Shown here one piece after another: positions 6,295 through 7,073 of a stretch of 7,073 nt of DNA (the stretch's first letter is position 1; each line of letters begins with the position of its first letter). Below the pieces are notes generated by a model that saw nothing but the letters and a program-made list of their open reading frames with translations, ran no database searches and was not told the origin of the DNA. Source of the stretch: Chloroflexota bacterium (GTDB lineage: Bacteria > Chloroflexota > Dehalococcoidia > Lucifugimonadales > UBA826); contig PBDP01000001.1 of NCBI GenBank assembly GCA_002718095.1, positions 37,332-44,404 of the forward strand, read 5' to 3'. The position numbers and the translations under genes were made by a program.

Positions 6295-7062
6295 ATGAGA
6301 GCTCGTAATTATGATGCCAATGCTATAGTTCTTAAATATATGCCGCTTAATGAGGCAGATAGGATAATTACTTTTTATACTTTAGAAATGGGCAGATCAA
6401 CTGCTATCGCAAAAGGAGTAAGAAGACCTACTAGTAAATTATCTGGTAGCTTGGAACCATTGAATTTAGTTAGGATTTCTGTTGTCAAAACTTCCTCAAT
6501 AGATATTGTTCAAGAATGCGTTCTTGAAAATGCATTTCTTGATATTAAGAAAGATATTATCAAGGTGGCTGAAGCTATTTATATTGCTGAATTAGTGGAT
6601 GCTTTTTCTGAAGATTGGGAACCTAATAAAAATTTATTTTCGCTTTTACAAGATTATTTGAAAATTTTAGATAGCAATTTGTTTTCTCCTTTAATTATTA
6701 GAATGTTTGAAATGAAGTTATTGGATTGCAGTGGATTTCTTCCTGAATTGAGAGAGTGTTTAACCTGTAGGGAAAATTTACCTCCAGATAAATATTTATT
6801 TGATATTGAATTTGGTGGTGTGACTTGTTCTAAATGTGTAAATGATTCTGGAAATAACGGAATTTTAATTTCGCAAGATGCAATGAAATTATTGCGCTGG
6901 TTACAACTGTCAAGCGAAGTTACGAAAATCAAATCAATGAATTTGTCTAAAAATCTTCTTTCAGAAGTTAAAATTGTTTTAAACAATTACTTAAAGCATT
7001 TATCTGAAAGGAAATTAAAATCTGCAAAATTTACCAATCAAGTAGATTTATTTAATTCATAA
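6295..7062 (+). CDS. recO: RecO, DNA repair and recombination mediator
   Basis: 255 residues, a normal length. RecO binds single-stranded DNA and SSB and, with RecR, loads RecA at gaps. The N-terminal OB-fold (about 1-80) contains AIVLKYMPLNEADRIITFYT and the conserved AKGVRRPTSKLSGSLEPL (39-56). A helical domain follows, with IIRMFEMKLLDCSGFLPEL (134-152). A zinc finger comes next, with C155, C158, C178 and C181 (CLTC ... CSKC). The C-terminus is helical and lysine-rich. AAGGA at 6286-6290 is four bases before ATG 6295. The gene begins 21 bases after recR, the largest gap within the operon, but still without a terminator, so co-transcription with its functional partner is likely. Confidence 0.95.
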   Translation: MRARNYDANAIVLKYMPLNEADRIITFYTLEMGRSTAIAKGVRRPTSKLSGSLEPLNLVRISVVKTSSIDIVQECVLENAFLDIKKDIIKVAEAIYIAELVDAFSEDWEPNKNLFSLLQDYLKILDSNLFSPLIIRMFEMKLLDCSGFLPELRECLTCRENLPPDKYLFDIEFGGVTCSKCVNDSGNNGILISQDAMKLLRWLQLSSEVTKIKSMNLSKNLLSEVKIVLNNYLKHLSERKLKSAKFTNQVDLFNS

Positions 7063-7067
7063 TTAAA

Positions 7068-7073
7068 ATGGAG
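7068..7073 (+). other. Possible start codon of the next gene
   Basis: ATG GAG lies five bases after the recO stop and runs off the edge. The spacing fits another operon member, but two codons cannot identify it and no clear ribosome binding site is seen. Confidence 0.2.

Noticed and set aside
6654-6986. 110-codon minus-strand open frame within recO
   Set aside because: It lies entirely antisense to a clear RecO coding region, with no motif or ribosome binding site.

Overview
The window is AT-rich bacterial DNA carrying eight confident genes, all on the + strand. The composition, the gene order hflK-hflC-ybeY-dnaX-ybaB-recR-recO, and a C-terminal module on HflC that I associate with Chloroflexota proteins together suggest a marine, low-GC member of the Chloroflexota (SAR202/Dehalococcoidia-like). 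This assignment is inference; there is no rRNA or marker search to support it.

Layout. Bases 1-164 hold no confident gene. They contain a leftward open reading frame running off the left edge whose translation faintly resembles cis-prenyltransferases (UppS family), and a perfect 20-bp palindrome at 140-159. A conserved-looking but unrecognised 233-residue soluble protein follows (189-890). A 70-base gap (891-960) with a probable promoter separates it from a tightly packed run to the right edge: hflK, hflC, ybeY, dnaX, ybaB (ebfC), recR and recO. Gaps between these seven genes are 5, 14, -8 (overlap), 1, 3 and 21 bases, and no terminator is visible between them, so they look like one operon. 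The last bases (7068 on) may be the start codon of another gene.

Function. HflK and HflC form the membrane SPFH complex that in other bacteria surrounds and modulates the FtsH protease; no ftsH is present here. YbeY is the 16S rRNA maturation and quality-control endonuclease. DnaX is the clamp-loader tau/gamma subunit of DNA polymerase III. YbaB is a nucleoid-associated DNA-binding protein, and RecR and RecO are RecFOR mediators that load RecA on gapped DNA. The dnaX-ybaB-recR block is a widespread replication/repair cluster; here it is extended by recO downstream and by ybeY and hflKC upstream.

I see no mobile element, CRISPR array, RNA gene or clearly new multi-gene system. The points most worth following are the HflC C-terminal extension, the loss of one zinc-ligand cysteine in DnaX, the non-ATG dnaX start, the unrecognised first gene, and the palindrome plus possible prenyltransferase remnant at the left edge.
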